DNA of 64,000 bases from NCBI RefSeq assembly GCF_020497125.1, contig NC_059087.1, positions 18,199,925 to 18,263,924 on the forward strand, in the 5' to 3' direction. The stretch's first letter is position 1, and every line of letters starts with the position of its first letter. The translations under genes were made by a program, and so were the position numbers. This DNA is from Mauremys mutica. Lineage: Eukaryota > Chordata > Testudines > Geoemydidae. Shown in pieces: positions 24,740-35,901 of this stretch. The notes below the pieces were generated by a model. It did no database searches, was not told where the DNA came from, and saw only the letters and a list, made by a program, of their open reading frames with translations.

Positions 24740-24912
24740 GACAAAACAGAAAAAGGAAAGATTATTCCCATTTTCCAGATGGGACGGAGGGAAACAAGTA
24801 CAGGAAGATTTTGTGATCTTGAGCAAATCAAAGAATCTGTGGCAGAGCTGGGAATCAAAGCCACCTCTCTCAACAGGACTTCCAGTGACTTAACCGCATG
24901 ACCATCCTTCCT
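24740..24912 (+). mobile_element. MIR-like SINE remnant
   Basis: ATTCCCATTTTCCAGATGGG...GGCAGAGCTGGGAATCAAAGCC...CTTAACCGCATGACCATC follows the order of MIR/CORE-SINE landmarks (gradient block, then the 'cagagctgggatt' block, then the end). Diverged and old. Confidence 0.5.
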
Positions 24913-25375
24913 AAAGGATGTTAGATCATTCAAGGCATATATAAAGTCCCCTCGCCCCTCATATTAAATTGTTTATTTACCAGTGAAACAATGAGTCATT
25001 TTCCTTTGGTTTCTTCCTATGTTAGACAGAAGGAAAAGTCTGATGTAACATTACCAGGCGCTTTCCTGGTACTGAAAATTCTAGGGTGAACAACCTATGT
25101 GTGAAGTAAGATGAAAGTAATAATTGCATGGAGATGGTAAGAGCTTTCTTCAATTGTTTCTTCAGAAACACCTTTTAACATATTGCCACACTCAGCAATA
25201 TCCTAACAGGGTTGCTTCATGCAGCTTTCTATCCTATCAAGAGATCATCAGCAGCACTGGCTGCTTTCTGCTAGTATAGGATTTTCCACCCCAATTCAAT
25301 TTTAGTGTGAATCTAAGCATAGAGCATAGGATATTCCTGCATTTGCACATGGAGTGTTGGAAGGAAGGGTGAAGC

Positions 25376-25635
25376 CAGGGGCGGCTCCAGGCACCAGCAT
25401 GCCAAGCGCGTGCCTGGGGCGGCAAGCCACGGGGGTGCTCTGCCGGTTGCTGCGAGGGCGGCAGGCAGGTTGCCTTCGGCAGCATGTCTGCTGAGGGTCT
25501 GCTGGTCCTGCGGCTTTGGTGGACCTCCCGCAGGCATGCTGCTGAAGCCGCGGGACCAGGGACCTTCCGCAGGCGAGCCGCCAAAGGCAGCCTGCCTGCC
25601 GTGCTTGGGCGGCAAAATACCCAGAGCCGCCCCTG
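25376..25635. mobile_element. hAT-type nonautonomous element, GC-rich, perfect 8-bp TSD
   Basis: Terminal inverted repeats CAGGGGCGGCTC and GAGCCGCCCCTG bound 260 bp. The flanks are the identical 8-mer GGTGAAGC (25368-25375 and 25636-25643). An 8-bp duplication with CAGGGG ends is diagnostic of the hAT superfamily. The interior is GC-rich with GCAGGCATG/CCTCCCGC motifs and yields spurious open frames on both strands, up to 205 residues. It carries no transposase. Confidence 0.9.
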
Positions 25636-26287
25636 GGTGAAGCAGAATAAGAACGGGCACAAGGCACAAGTGACTTGAAGGGACAAGCTGAGGATGACTG
25701 AAGTATCCTTTACCTGCACATTTCTTGCCATGTTGCCACCACAATGCACTCTTACCCTCCATCACACTCATACCCCTCTCACATGCCAATTTCCCCTTCA
25801 GCCCAACAGCCTTTTCTCCTGTTCCCGCACAGCTCAGTGTAAACTCTCTTCTTCCAGAGAAGTCAGTGTATAGCTGAGGTTTTTGCTGACCAGTTTCAAT
25901 AAGCACAGCTTTCAGAAACCCTGTAACCAAGTGTAGTCCTGATATTTCCTTTCACAGCACAGCACACACTTGCAATATAGTGACCAATATAGTTAAGGTT
26001 GCAACGCAATTTCCACCAGAAGCCCTTGTTTTCACACCAATAACTTTGTGGTTCACCTTTTGAGCTGATATTTTCCGTGTTTGATTTCTGCCCATAAGGT
26101 GACTTTTTTCTATAGTATGAGCAAGAATCCTTAGATGTTTTTATATCTATGAGTGTCTGGGGGATGAAGCCAGGGAATACTATTTTCTCATTTAAAATCT
26201 GATTACTTCCTTTTCCCTCTGTAAATAAAAGTCTAGATAAATAACTATAAGAGCTGCACTCTCAAGTTTCAAGCCTGGCATCTAAGG

Positions 26288-26470
26288 CAGTGGTTCTCAA
26301 CCTTTTCCATACAGGGACTCCACTTACCACCTTTTCCGTAGGAAGAACCCCCCTTCCCATCTGTCTGGATTCCCTTCTCATTTAGCAATATGGAAAGGGC
26401 AGGGTGATGGTTACCCTCCCACCCAGACACCTTTTTGTAGCAACAATGACCCTCAGGTTGAGAATTCATA
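26288..26470. mobile_element. hAT-type MITE, perfect 8-bp TSD
   Basis: It starts CAGTGGTTCTCAACCTTTT and ends with the decayed complement AGGTTGAGAATTCATA. The flanks are identical 8-mers ATCTAAGG (26280-26287, 26471-26478). At 183 bp it is noncoding. The right terminus has lost its CCACTG. Confidence 0.85.
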
Positions 26471-27559
26471 ATCTAAGGATTCCTCACTGACAGGTAATAA
26501 AGTTATATGCCATTGAGACATCACTTCTGTGCATGAGCAGTAAGACCTGCCAAGATTATTTTTTTAAGCCTACTGAAGCCATGTTCCCTTGTGATATTAT
26601 AATGCACCTTTTCCCTGAGCAAAGAGCCAGCGGGTACAGAGGCTGCTGTCAAGTTGCTGCTGGGACTTTTTGTACAAGGGAGACTGTTTCAGCAAGTTGA
26701 TTACATTAAAAATTCTGCCACCAATCAATGCTTTTGCATCAGGAGAAAAAATAGTGGACATTAAAATATAATGTGTCTTTCTCCCCTGGGATTTTAGGGC
26801 CTTTGTTGCCTTTCCCTGCATTGTCTGGTAGTTTAGAAAGATTTTTTTTTTTAAATGAAAGCAATGAAATTTCATTGCTAAGATACAAGGCAGCAGCACA
26901 TCTGCTTTAATGGCTGTAATACAACTTTACAGAAAGCTGTCTCCAGGTAAACAATAGCTTCCTTTCCATCCCCATTCCACTGGTGGCACACATGTGACAG
27001 CAAAGAGCAATATATTAAAAAGTTACCACCATAGCAAGACAGACAGGAAGATACATTGCTATGTATGTGCAATTTCACTGAGTTAAGGATGCTGCAGTTC
27101 ACGATTTTTTATTTTAGCTGGGAAATCTTAATATTACACTAACCGCCCCCTCACACACACACTATATTCACTCATGTTTAAGGAATATGTCACTGTGTAG
27201 TATCTGCATGAGTTTGGGATTTGCACACTATGCAGAAGTGAAGCCACATATAAGTTACATAGATCATCCCCAAACAAGCATTGATAAAGCCTTTGTAGCA
27301 CATCACACCTGCATATATTCTGTATATGACACATTACAGAAAGAACTATTCTACAAATGTTTTAGAGTTTAAAAAAAAAAATAGGATCGGGACTATTTCT
27401 TGTATACTTCCCCAAGTGATGTCTGGAGTATTAGTTAGCATGAGGCCAACCGTACAGAGCTATAGAGGAGTAACCAAAAAAAAAAAAAGTTTTTAAAACA
27501 GCTTTTCTGCACAATATAACTCAGGACATTCTGGGTCTAGAAGTGAGTGAGCTCTATTG

Positions 27560-28035
27560 GGTGGATCTGAGACAGGTGCACATTCCTTCATGGTATAAAT
27601 GTCTGTTATCTGGCACTCCCTGAATCTGTTCATTGTAACCATCTCTGATAGCTCATCTTTTACATAGATTGTGAGCTCTTTGGTGCAGGGACCAACTTTT
27701 TGGTATAAGTTTGTGCTAGGTGCTGCACAGTGGGGCTTAGGGCTCTGGGTGCTACCATAACATTAATGAGAATACAGCACCCTTTCCAGCCTTTTGCATG
27801 GTCAGGAGACATCCCATTTTATTATTTGTTTGTAACACCATAGTGCCTAGAAACTCAATGGGGCCCTCGGCCATCACTGGTGGTAACCATTGTATAAACA
27901 CAGCGCAAGAACTGTCCCTACACATGGAGTTTACAATTTAAGAATAAGATAAAAGACAACAGATGGACACAAATAGATGGGGGAGTCCAAGGAAACAATG
28001 AGACAATACTGGTCAGCATGGTAGGCAGTGGGATA
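27560..28035 (+). mobile_element. L2/CR1-like 3'-end remnants
   Basis: Two landmark blocks occur: TAGATTGTGAGCTCTTTGGTGCAGGGACC (27666-27694), and ATAGTGCCTAGAAACTCAATGGGG...AACTGTCCCTACA...TTTACAATTTAAGAATAAGATAAAAGACA (27840-27959). Both are typical 3'-tail segments of ancient L2-type LINEs and their SINE passengers in amniotes. Boundaries are approximate. Confidence 0.5.
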
Positions 28036-28039
28036 GCTT

Positions 28040-29374
28040 TAAAGCGGTCACTGGTCGAGGAGGGAATACTTAAGTTTGGGGAACAAAATCCACGTTTGAA
28101 GGAGGAGAGGAAACAGTGTACAAATAAATGGATGTTTGTTTGAAACTGCTCAGAGATTTGGAATGTTATCAGTAGCCCCAGAGTAGATGGATTAGTGGGC
28201 AGGCGAGATGGTTAAAGTGACTTTGTCCCATGGCTATGTAATACATCACAAGAACAATACATACACGGTAGCATGGCTTTTGTTGATTATGGTATTTAAT
28301 ATTGATAATCCCTTTTAAATTCTAGTATCAGAGAAAAGTCTGATCTCCATGGCTACGCCAGTATTTAAAACATTAAGGCTAATACCACCATGTATTCTAG
28401 CATCATTGCTGGAGACTTGGAGTATGCAAGAAACAATCTTTATTAAAAGTCTTATCACACATTAATTGGTGTTTTCCTATAACTGTCACATAAATTGCAA
28501 TGGTTAGGAGGGAAAAAAAAATCGAGCACCAGTATTTCCAATTCTTTCGTACTCACATCTCCATATGGACTCCTGAAGAAGAGTGCAGGTGGCTGTCTCC
28601 TGTTGAGGGTCAGGAAAGGATGACCTCCAGGAAGCAGTGACCTCCAGCCATCTGCCAGGCCCTATTTATAATAAGTTACACATATGCCCACCAAAGCTCA
28701 TTAATATGCATGAGGGTTGAACCCCCTCATGTCCATCTTTGGGAGGGTCACCCTCATATTATCAGGGACTCTTCATTTGATAGGCCACTTGGTTAATAGA
28801 TTTTAAAAAAAATCTATCAACATTTACATCACCATTTTATCACCATAGTAACACGTGATTAGCTTACAAGTCTCTAATATTTCACCCCAGCTACCAACAC
28901 ACACCTTGTGGTGTCTACTGATCTCTAAGACATTTTCTTCCAAACTCAGCAGTTATTTTTCAAAACATCAGTATACAAACAAATATAAGATCAACAGATT
29001 TATAATTTACTTGTGCTAGTTTATCTTTATACTACAGCTAACAATCTAAATCCCAAGGCCTAACAGTGGCTAAGTTAAGTATCTTTCAGGCATAAGCCTG
29101 TAGGTTTCTTGCATTTCAGCTTTAAACATTAAGCTTTATTTAAACCTGTTACCTACCAGGTATTAGTGTCTTATATCCAGCCCTTATAATAAGTTAATTT
29201 ATGTGTTACAAGCTACAGTGGAGTGGTACAAAGTTGTCATTGATACTTGCTTGGAATGCCAGGCGTAACTCACTCATGCACCATCACTTGTGGGCCATAG
29301 CACTCCTGCAGATAAGCTCCTGATCACCATGTATCCGATACAGAATACTTACACCTCGTAACTATCTCCTATAA
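28040..29374. other. No gene; possible LTR-like promoter segment
   Basis: AT-rich noncoding DNA. On the - strand a TATAAATA box (28670-28663) is followed by about 130 bp of GC-richer sequence, which resembles an LTR core promoter. No terminal TG/CA pair or duplication could be fixed. Confidence 0.3.
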
Positions 29375-30113
29375 TAGCCTTATGTCAACATAAGCTGCCT
29401 TCTGTCGACCTAGCTGTGGAAGTGTCTTCACTTAAATTTGTCTCCCTCTCAGGGCCGGCTCTAGACCCCAGCGCGGCAAGCACGCGTGTGGGGCGGCCCT
29501 TTCCCGGGGGGGCGGCAGGCTGGGCCGGCGGACCTGCCACAGTCATGCCTGCGGGAGGTCCACCGGAGCCCCGGGACGACCGGACCTGCCGCAGGCATGA
29601 CTGCGGAGGGGGCGCTCGTCCCGCGGCTCGGCTGGACCTCCCGCAGGCATGACTGCGGCAGCTCCAGCGGAGCCGCCGGACCTGCGAACTGTCCGCAGCC
29701 GCGGGAGGTCCAGCCGAGCCGCGCGACCAGCGGACCCTCCGCAGTCATGCCCGCGGGAGGTCCGCTGCTCCGGGGCGCCTCCCGGGCATGACTGCTTGGG
29801 GCGGCCAAAAACGTAGAGCTGCCCCTGCTCCCTCTGACATAAGTGCCTCTCTACACCAACGTGGGACCACCACCTCCCCCAGTGGTGTAGAGTCAGGGTC
29901 AATGTAATCAGGTTGATGCAGTGTCAGGGTACACACTGCATGGCTTATATCCATTGTTACTGGCTTTCTGGAGCTGTCCCACAGTGCCCTGCAAGGACAG
30001 TATTGTCGATACAAGCGCTCTTGCTGACAACATGCCACTGGTGTGCACGCACAGGCGATTTAATATCTTAGGTCGCCGTTTAAGTCCACATAATTTTGTT
30101 GTGTAGACATGGC
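29375..30113. mobile_element. Inverted-repeat DNA element (GTCTACAC family) carrying a nested hAT copy
   Basis: The sequence from about 29375 to 29449 (TGTCAACATAAGCTGCC...TCTCCCTCT) continues without loss at 29836 (GACATAAGTGCC...) once the hAT insert and one TSD copy are removed. The right end TTGTGTAGACATGGCC followed by TTTA matches this end-motif family, and a smaller Harbinger-type affiliation is possible. It has no coding capacity. The left boundary is approximate. Confidence 0.6.
29450..29827. mobile_element. hAT-type GC-rich element nested in the 29375-30113 repeat
   Basis: The ends CAGGGCCGGCTCTAGA and TAGAGCTGCCCCTG are inverted. The flanks are the identical 8-mer CTCCCTCT (29442-29449 and 29828-29835). 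It belongs to the same family as the 25376-25635 element, but its interior is enlarged by repeated modules of the type GCAGTCATGCC-GCGGGAGGTCC, present in both orientations at least four times. The modules create overlapping frames of about 100 residues on both strands that are not genes. Confidence 0.9.
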
Positions 30114-30406
30114 CTTTATCTCCCAGTCCCAGTGAGCCCTTTGGCCAGCCTTTGGGAAATCACCTGAAGGCAGCCAGGGAAGATCAAGGCAGGAACTCAG
30201 AGCCAGGATGGGTTTCCTTGGGATAGATAACCAGCCTGCCCAAAGCTGGAGCTGCTCAGCCCTCAAACCCTCCAGCAGCTGCCTCCTGGCGGTGAGTTTT
30301 CTCTGCACGGTGCAGACCCCTCGGTTTCCCTACAGATCAGCGTTGGGGGCTTATAGAAGGGCCGGGGGCGGGAGGGTGTCTTTTGATGTCTGAAGAGCAG
30401 CTAGAG

Positions 30407-30699
30407 CAGGGGTAGGCAACCTATGGCACACGAGCTGATTTTCAGTGGCACTCACACTGCCCGGGTCCTGGCCACCGGTCCGAGGGGCTCTGCATTTTAA
30501 TTTAATTTTAAATAAAGCTTCTTAAACATTTTAAAAACCTTATTTACTTCACATACAACAATAGTTTAGTTCTATATTATAGACTTATAGAAAGAGCCCT
30601 TCTAAAAACGTTAAAGTGTATTACCGGCGCGCGAAACCTTCAAGGAGAGTGAATACATGAAGGCTGGGCACAGCGCGTCGGAGAGGTTGCCGACCCCTG
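30407..30699. mobile_element. hAT-type element, perfect 8-bp TSD
   Basis: It begins CAGGGGTAGGCAACCTATGG and ends AGAGGTTGCCGACCCCTG, inverted repeats of about 16 bp. The flanks are identical 8-mers AGCTAGAG (30399-30406, 30700-30707). The 293-bp body has an AT-rich core and no frame. It abuts the CpG island on its right side. Confidence 0.92.
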
Positions 30700-31560
30700 A
30701 GCTAGAGCCTGTAATTGCTGTCGAGGCAGAAGCGTCCCGCACCCACCGCCTGGCGCAAGGAGGGACCGAAGCCCCTCGCAGGCGACTCTCGCGGCGGGTA
30801 CATAGACCAGGATCGGGGCCCTTCTGCTCCCCCCCCCCCCGCCCCCGGCCGGTGGTTTGACGTGACCGCAGGCTGAAGAAAGAGACGTCATTGGGCAGCA
30901 GCAGCCCGGCGGGCGCCCGGAGAGAGGATCGCGAAGGAGCGGCCCGAGGAGGGGGCGGCCGCCGAGCCGAGCTGGGCAGGGCAGGGTAGGGGCCAGGCTT
31001 ACAGCCGCGCCCCGCGGACGGGGGGAGCAATCCGGCTGCTCCCGGCCCGAGGAGGAGCCCCCACCGGAGGGGGCTTGCACGCTGCTGCCTGATGGCGAGG
31101 CGGAGGCGGCTACGGCAGAGGGGCCCCTATGCAACCCACCCCCCTTGCACCGGGGCAGAGCGGGCCGAAGGGCTGGTTTGGGGGGGGGAGGGGAGGTCCC
31201 CGAGAGCTCCGAGGTAAACAGCCGCCTCCGCTCCCCAGGCAGCAGGGCTGCGGCTCGGGCGCAGGGCGGGAGAGGACGGCGCCCCGGGGAGCCGCCGCGC
31301 CGCGCCGCGCCGCCAGCAGGAGCGGCTGGAAGGGTTTTGCGCAGAGGCCGGATGGTTTCCTTGTCACAGATGGACCGTGTCGCCCTCAGGTTCCCCGGGA
31401 AGGCGGACGCGCCTGATGGATGGCGGGGCCCCGCCCTAGGGGCTGGCCGGAGAGCGAAGCGCTCGGGTGCAGGGGCCGGAGGTGGAAGATCTTGGAAAGC
31501 AGGGCCGAGTGCAGCTCGGGAAACGGAGCAGACAGGTGAGTATTACCGTGGATCGAGGTC
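30700..31560 (+). promoter_or_regulatory. CpG island with putative first exon and splice donor
   Basis: About 860 bp of very high GC with frequent CpG, GC boxes and CGCGCCGCGC tracts, unlike the AT-rich surroundings. On the + strand a consensus donor ACAG/GTGAGT lies at 31535/31536. An open frame from ATG at 31351 (reading MVSLSQMDRV...) stays open to the donor, but I do not recognise it and its Gly/Ala/Arg bias is what any GC-rich DNA gives. Overlapping frames on the - strand are equally long. It is probably the promoter and first exon of an unidentified, perhaps noncoding, transcript heading toward SDF2L1. Confidence 0.55.
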
Positions 31561-31610
31561 CTGTATCCGGTGTGGGCTAGAGACAGGTGATGATTTCAGC
31601 GCTTGTTTCT

Positions 31611-31705
31611 ATGAGAATCAGCATCTCAGGGTTGGAAGGGACCTCAGGAGGTCATCTAGTCCAACCCCCTGCTCAAAGCAGGACCAAACCCAACTAAATC
31701 AGAGA
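31611..31705 (-). mobile_element. CR1 LINE, 3'-end fragment
   Basis: TCAGGGTTGGAAGGGACCTC, then AGGAGGTCATCTAGTCCAAC and CTGCTCAAAGCAGGACC, is the same CR1 3' block as at 23511, again in - orientation. It lies just inside the putative first intron downstream of the CpG-island donor. Confidence 0.88.
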
Positions 31706-31709
31706 GCCC

Positions 31710-33755
31710 CAATGCAAGCGATTTGCAATAGATTAACAGGGAGCTTTCTTCTCTCGTGCAGCCTGTGCCTTCCAGCCTATTTCTGGTAACCCCTGGGTGT
31801 ATCCCGCTCTTCCCCTCCCCCAATAAAATTAGAAACCAGTTTGCATTTTAATAGCGGGGTAATTGCTTTAAATAAATCTACTGGAAGCAAATAGACTCCA
31901 GTTTCGGTTGAGCTTTACGAGTCCTGTGGAAAGACAGTAAACAGAAACGCCTCATGCGCTGCTTTACAGGCTGCACTCATGTTTTAAACTTCCCTTTTAA
32001 AGAGCTGAGTAGTATATTACTTGGCAGAGTCCACCTAACAAGCAAGACACGGCTAGAGGTATTACAGTAGTTGAGCGCCTTGGCAGTTGTAAGGCAAGGG
32101 AAGTGGATGTTATTTGTTTCCCCCCGAAGAGTATAAATTTGTAGGCAATCCAAGCTACGCTGCTGGGTTGCCAAATCTGCAACATTCCCATGAAATTCTG
32201 CACACAACAAGCGAGCTTTTCATTGCTCGGAGGCGGGACAATAACAGCTCCAAAGAGAAAGAAAGAAGAGCAGCGCTAGCTAGTGGCCGTGATAGATACT
32301 GCTGAGCGTCTCTGTCTTCGGTACCCTGGAGTGCTGCATATTTCCCCTGCTAAAAATCTGCCGCAACCGTTTAAAGCAAATAAAATAGACATTTGCAACA
32401 GGTGGGTTTTAGATCAGGCTTAGTCTGAAGCTCGGTTCCCTCCATCTCCTTGCGAACCAAGGGGAACGTAGGACAGAAGTTTTACAGTCCAATCCTGGTT
32501 CTCCCCCTCCCCAAGCCAGCAGCATCGCCTATGAGAGGAGCCACGGGTGATGATCAGGGTAGCGGTTTGGGGTGTGCATCTTATTACAAAATAAATATAG
32601 TAACTGCCGGGCATCCAAGCCTTGGTGATAATGTTTTTGTTTTTTTTAAGAGATACAGAATGGTACAGTTCCTGTTCCCCACACCTAGCAGCAGAGAAAA
32701 CAGCTGCCAATGCTGTCTAATCCATCATATTTGCCAGGAATTGAAGCAAATCAAACCAAAACTGGAGTAGACACTAAACTGAATCTTAGGCTGTGCTCTG
32801 GGGGAGCTGCCAAAGAAAGGAAGTTCCAAAAGGATGAGCACCAGTCCTGGAACACACAATTCCAGGAACCAAATCTAGGGGGATTCCTGTTCATCTCCAT
32901 TTACGATGTTAGGGTGCAAGATGAGAGGTGGGCGTGATCCCATGCCCAGCAATATTTGTACTAACAGCAGAAATGAACTGGAGGGAAGACAAGGAGACAT
33001 TTGCTACTGGACAGAATATGGGCACAGAATGAATGGGACCTGAGCACCCATTTTAGGGGGTTACTTCCAGGGTGAGCCTGAAGTGTATTGTATTGACAGT
33101 TATTCCTTATCCCTAAGCTTCCAACAATATTTTAATATCTATAAGATGCACTTATTAATCTCTGGGCGTTTTAAAGAAACCATAACTCCCCTTTGGACAA
33201 ATGCACACTTATCTACTCATCAACCCTTTCAGAAAGGGAAGGCTAGGTAAACGTATCGGCCTTGCATGTGTCCTGAAGGTCAAACTTGAGCGTCTTAGGT
33301 AGGATTCCAGACTTGAGGACCCTCCTCCGCTGCCAACACTGTGCTCCAAGGCATACAAAGATGACACATGTATGTTAATTTTAATACAACAAAACTGTAT
33401 GTCAACTATTGACCAAACTTTAAACTGGCAGATGCTTCTGATAAATTGGGAGTGCGTTTCATTAGCCTCAAAATGCCACATGGCTCTCCGCACTTCCATA
33501 GCTTTCTGCCATGCCAAGGTCTTATGTGAATGAATTTTTCCAAAGGTTTAGAGGATCTGAAATCCTCCAAAAACAGGAGTTTGAATAAACAGTAAGCAAG
33601 CATGGTATGAAGACTCAAAATGCTACTTTCCAAGCAAAATTTTGGAAGTTTCCCTGAGTAGCATTTAAATGGGAGGCTCTCGGGGAGAAAGTTCTGGAGA
33701 GTGCAGGTGTAATTAGTATTTTCCTTTCCATCATCCGCTTTCCCTTTGCCATTTA
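31710..33755. other. Intergenic, no gene seen
   Basis: Open frames up to about 118 residues lie on both strands but none resembles a known protein, and there are no paired splice sites around them. No clear repeat was identified. Confidence 0.5.
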
Positions 33756-34352
33756 GACTCATAGACTAAGATCAGAAGGGGGACCATCATGATCATCTTG
33801 CACATTGCAAGCCACAGAATCTCAACCACTCACTCCTGTGATAAGACTCCTAATCTCTGGCTGAGTTACTGAAGTCCTCAAAAAAAATGATTTAAAAAGA
33901 CTTGAAGTTACAACGAGTCCACTATTGGCACCAGTTTAAACCTGCAAGTGACCTGTGGCCCATGCTGCAGAGGAAGGTGAAAAACTCCCCAGGGTCTCTG
34001 CCATATTTGGGGTCAGGAATTGGCAGTCAGTCAAACACTGAGCACGTGGGCAATCCCCACCAGCCAGACACCTGGGAAAGAATTCTCTGTCCTAACTCAG
34101 AGCCCTCCCCATCTAGTGTCCCATCAGCAGCCATTAGAGATATTTGCTGCTAGCAGTCACAGATCTGCTACATGCCATTGTAGGCAGTCTCATCATACCA
34201 CCCACCCCATAAAACTTATCAAGCTCAGTCTTGAAGCCAGTTAGGATTTTTTGCCTCTATTGTTCCCCATCGAAGGCTGCTGTAGAACTTCACTCCTCTG
34301 ATTATTATAAACCTTTATCTAATTTCAAGCCTAAACTTGTTGATGGCCAGTT
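33756..34352 (-). mobile_element. CR1 LINE fragment, reverse-oriented
   Basis: It begins CTCATAGACTAAGATCAGAAG with GGACCATCATGATCATCTTG, and continues through CAGAATCTCAACCACTCACTC, CTGCAGAGGAAGG and AACTTATCAAGCTCAGTCTTG to TTGATGGCCAGTTTATA. This is the reverse complement of a CR1 3' region of a different subfamily from the 23511 copy. About 600 bp, decayed by small indels. Confidence 0.75.
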
Positions 34353-34364
34353 TATAAGCTGTCA

Positions 34365-35690
34365 TGGGATATGAGGGAAGGTTCTCTCATTCATTGGTAA
34401 CTGGTTAAAAGATAGGATACAAAGGGTAGGAATAAATGGAGAGATGTAAATAGTGGTGTGCCCCAGGGGTCTGTACTGGGACCAGTCCTATTCAACATAT
34501 TCATAAATAATCTGGAAAAAGGGGTAAACAGTGAGGTGGCAAAATTTGCAGATGGTACAAAAACTACTCAAGATCGTTAAGTCCAAAGCAGACTGTGAAG
34601 AGCTACAAAAGGATCTCTCAAAACTGGGTCACTGGGCAACAAAAATGACAGATGAAATTCAATGTTGACAAATTCAAAGTAATGCACATTGGAAAACATA
34701 ATCCCAACTATACATATAAAAGATGGGGTCTAAATTAGCTGTTGCCACTCAAGAAAGATCTTGGAGTCATTGTGGATAGTTCTCTGAAAACATCCATTCA
34801 ATAATGTGCAGCGGCAGTCAAAAAAGCAAACAATGTTGGGAATCATTAAGAAAGGGATAGATAAGAAGACAGAAAATATCATATCACCTCTATATAAATA
34901 CACCCACATCTTGAATACTGAGATGTGGTCACCCCCCTCTCAAAAAAAGATATTGGAATTGGAAAAGGTTCAGAAAAGGGCAACAGAAATGATTAGGGTT
35001 ATGGAATGGCTTCTGTATGAGTAGAGATTAATAAGACTGGGACTTTTCAGCTTGGAAAAGAGATGACTAAGGGGGAATATGATTGAGGTCTATAAAAATC
35101 ATAACTGGTATGGAAAAAGTAAATAAGGAAGTGTTATGAGAAGGAGTAAACAACACAAGAACTAGGGGTCACCCAAGTGCTAGCTCCACAGCACCCATTG
35201 GCGGGGAACCACAGCCAATGGGAGTTGTGGAGGCGGTGCCTGTGGGCAGAGACAGCACACGGAGTTGCTCCTCTGCCTAGGAGCAGCTGGCACAGGTCAC
35301 TGCTTGCTGGGAGCCACCCCAGATCCAGCAACCTGCACCTCCTCCTGCACTCCAACCCGCTGTCCCTCCCACACTCAAACTCCCTCCCTCTTAGTTAACT
35401 GGTATTTTTCACTTACCAACACCCCCTATTCCTCCAACATGCTAGATAAAACAGCTTTTACTGTAAATTCCTGAAGGATAGGTCCATCAATGGCTATTAG
35501 CCAGGATGGGTAGGGATGGTGTCTTTCTGTTTGCCAGAAGCTGGAAATGGGTGACAGGGAATGAATCACTTGATGATTACATGTTCTGTGCATTCCCTCT
35601 GGGGCACCTGGCATTGGCCACTCTCAGAAGACAGGATACTGGGCTAGATGGACCTTTGGTCTGACCTAGTATGGCTGTTCTTATATCCAT
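34365..35690 (+). mobile_element. CR1 LINE, 3' half with RT remnant, forward-oriented
   Basis: The + strand still spells reverse-transcriptase remnants: a [23 protein letters not shown] block near 34460-34515, then AKFADGTK (34540-34560) where intact elements have FADDTK. Frameshifts and stops follow. The 3' end is intact to AAGACAGGATACTGGGCTAG...CTAGTATGGCTGTTCTTATA at 35622-35686. It is a dead copy, interrupted near 35175-35410 by a GC-rich segment. Confidence 0.85.
35175..35410. mobile_element. GC-rich insert within the CR1 (truncated DNA-element piece)
   Basis: GGCGGGGAACCACAGCCAATGGGAGTTGTGG...GGCGGTGCCTGTGGGCAGAG breaks the CR1 between its 'aactaggggtcacc' block and the 'gataggtccatcaatgg' block. 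The composition matches the cores of GC-rich hAT elements found elsewhere in sauropsids. No terminal repeats or duplication are visible, so boundaries are approximate. Confidence 0.45.
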
Positions 35691-35901
35691 TTGTTTGTGT
35701 TCATTTACAGTTTTATGCTTAGTATATATTTAAATTAATATGTTATTACAAAATGGTGGACCCTGTCTTCTTACCTTTACAAAACCCCACTGAGGTTAGT
35801 GTAAAGCCTGATGTAAGGATGTGGCTCTGGGGATGGCATTTCCTCCTTCCTGCAGGAGGAAAGCATGTTATTGACTATAAGTTATAAGGGTCTCTTTAAA
35901 G

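Noticed and set aside
25313..25930. 205-codon - strand frame and overlapping frames on both strands
   Set aside because: They are made by the GC-rich hAT element at 25376-25635, and the protein lacks any domain.
29416..29902. Four overlapping frames of 78-119 codons
   Set aside because: They lie in the module-repeat hAT copy at 29450-29827; mirror-repeat DNA opens all frames.
31145..31789. 214-codon + strand frame
   Set aside because: It is composition-driven in a CpG island and runs straight through a strong splice donor into a CR1 fragment. Only the part before 31535 could be exonic.
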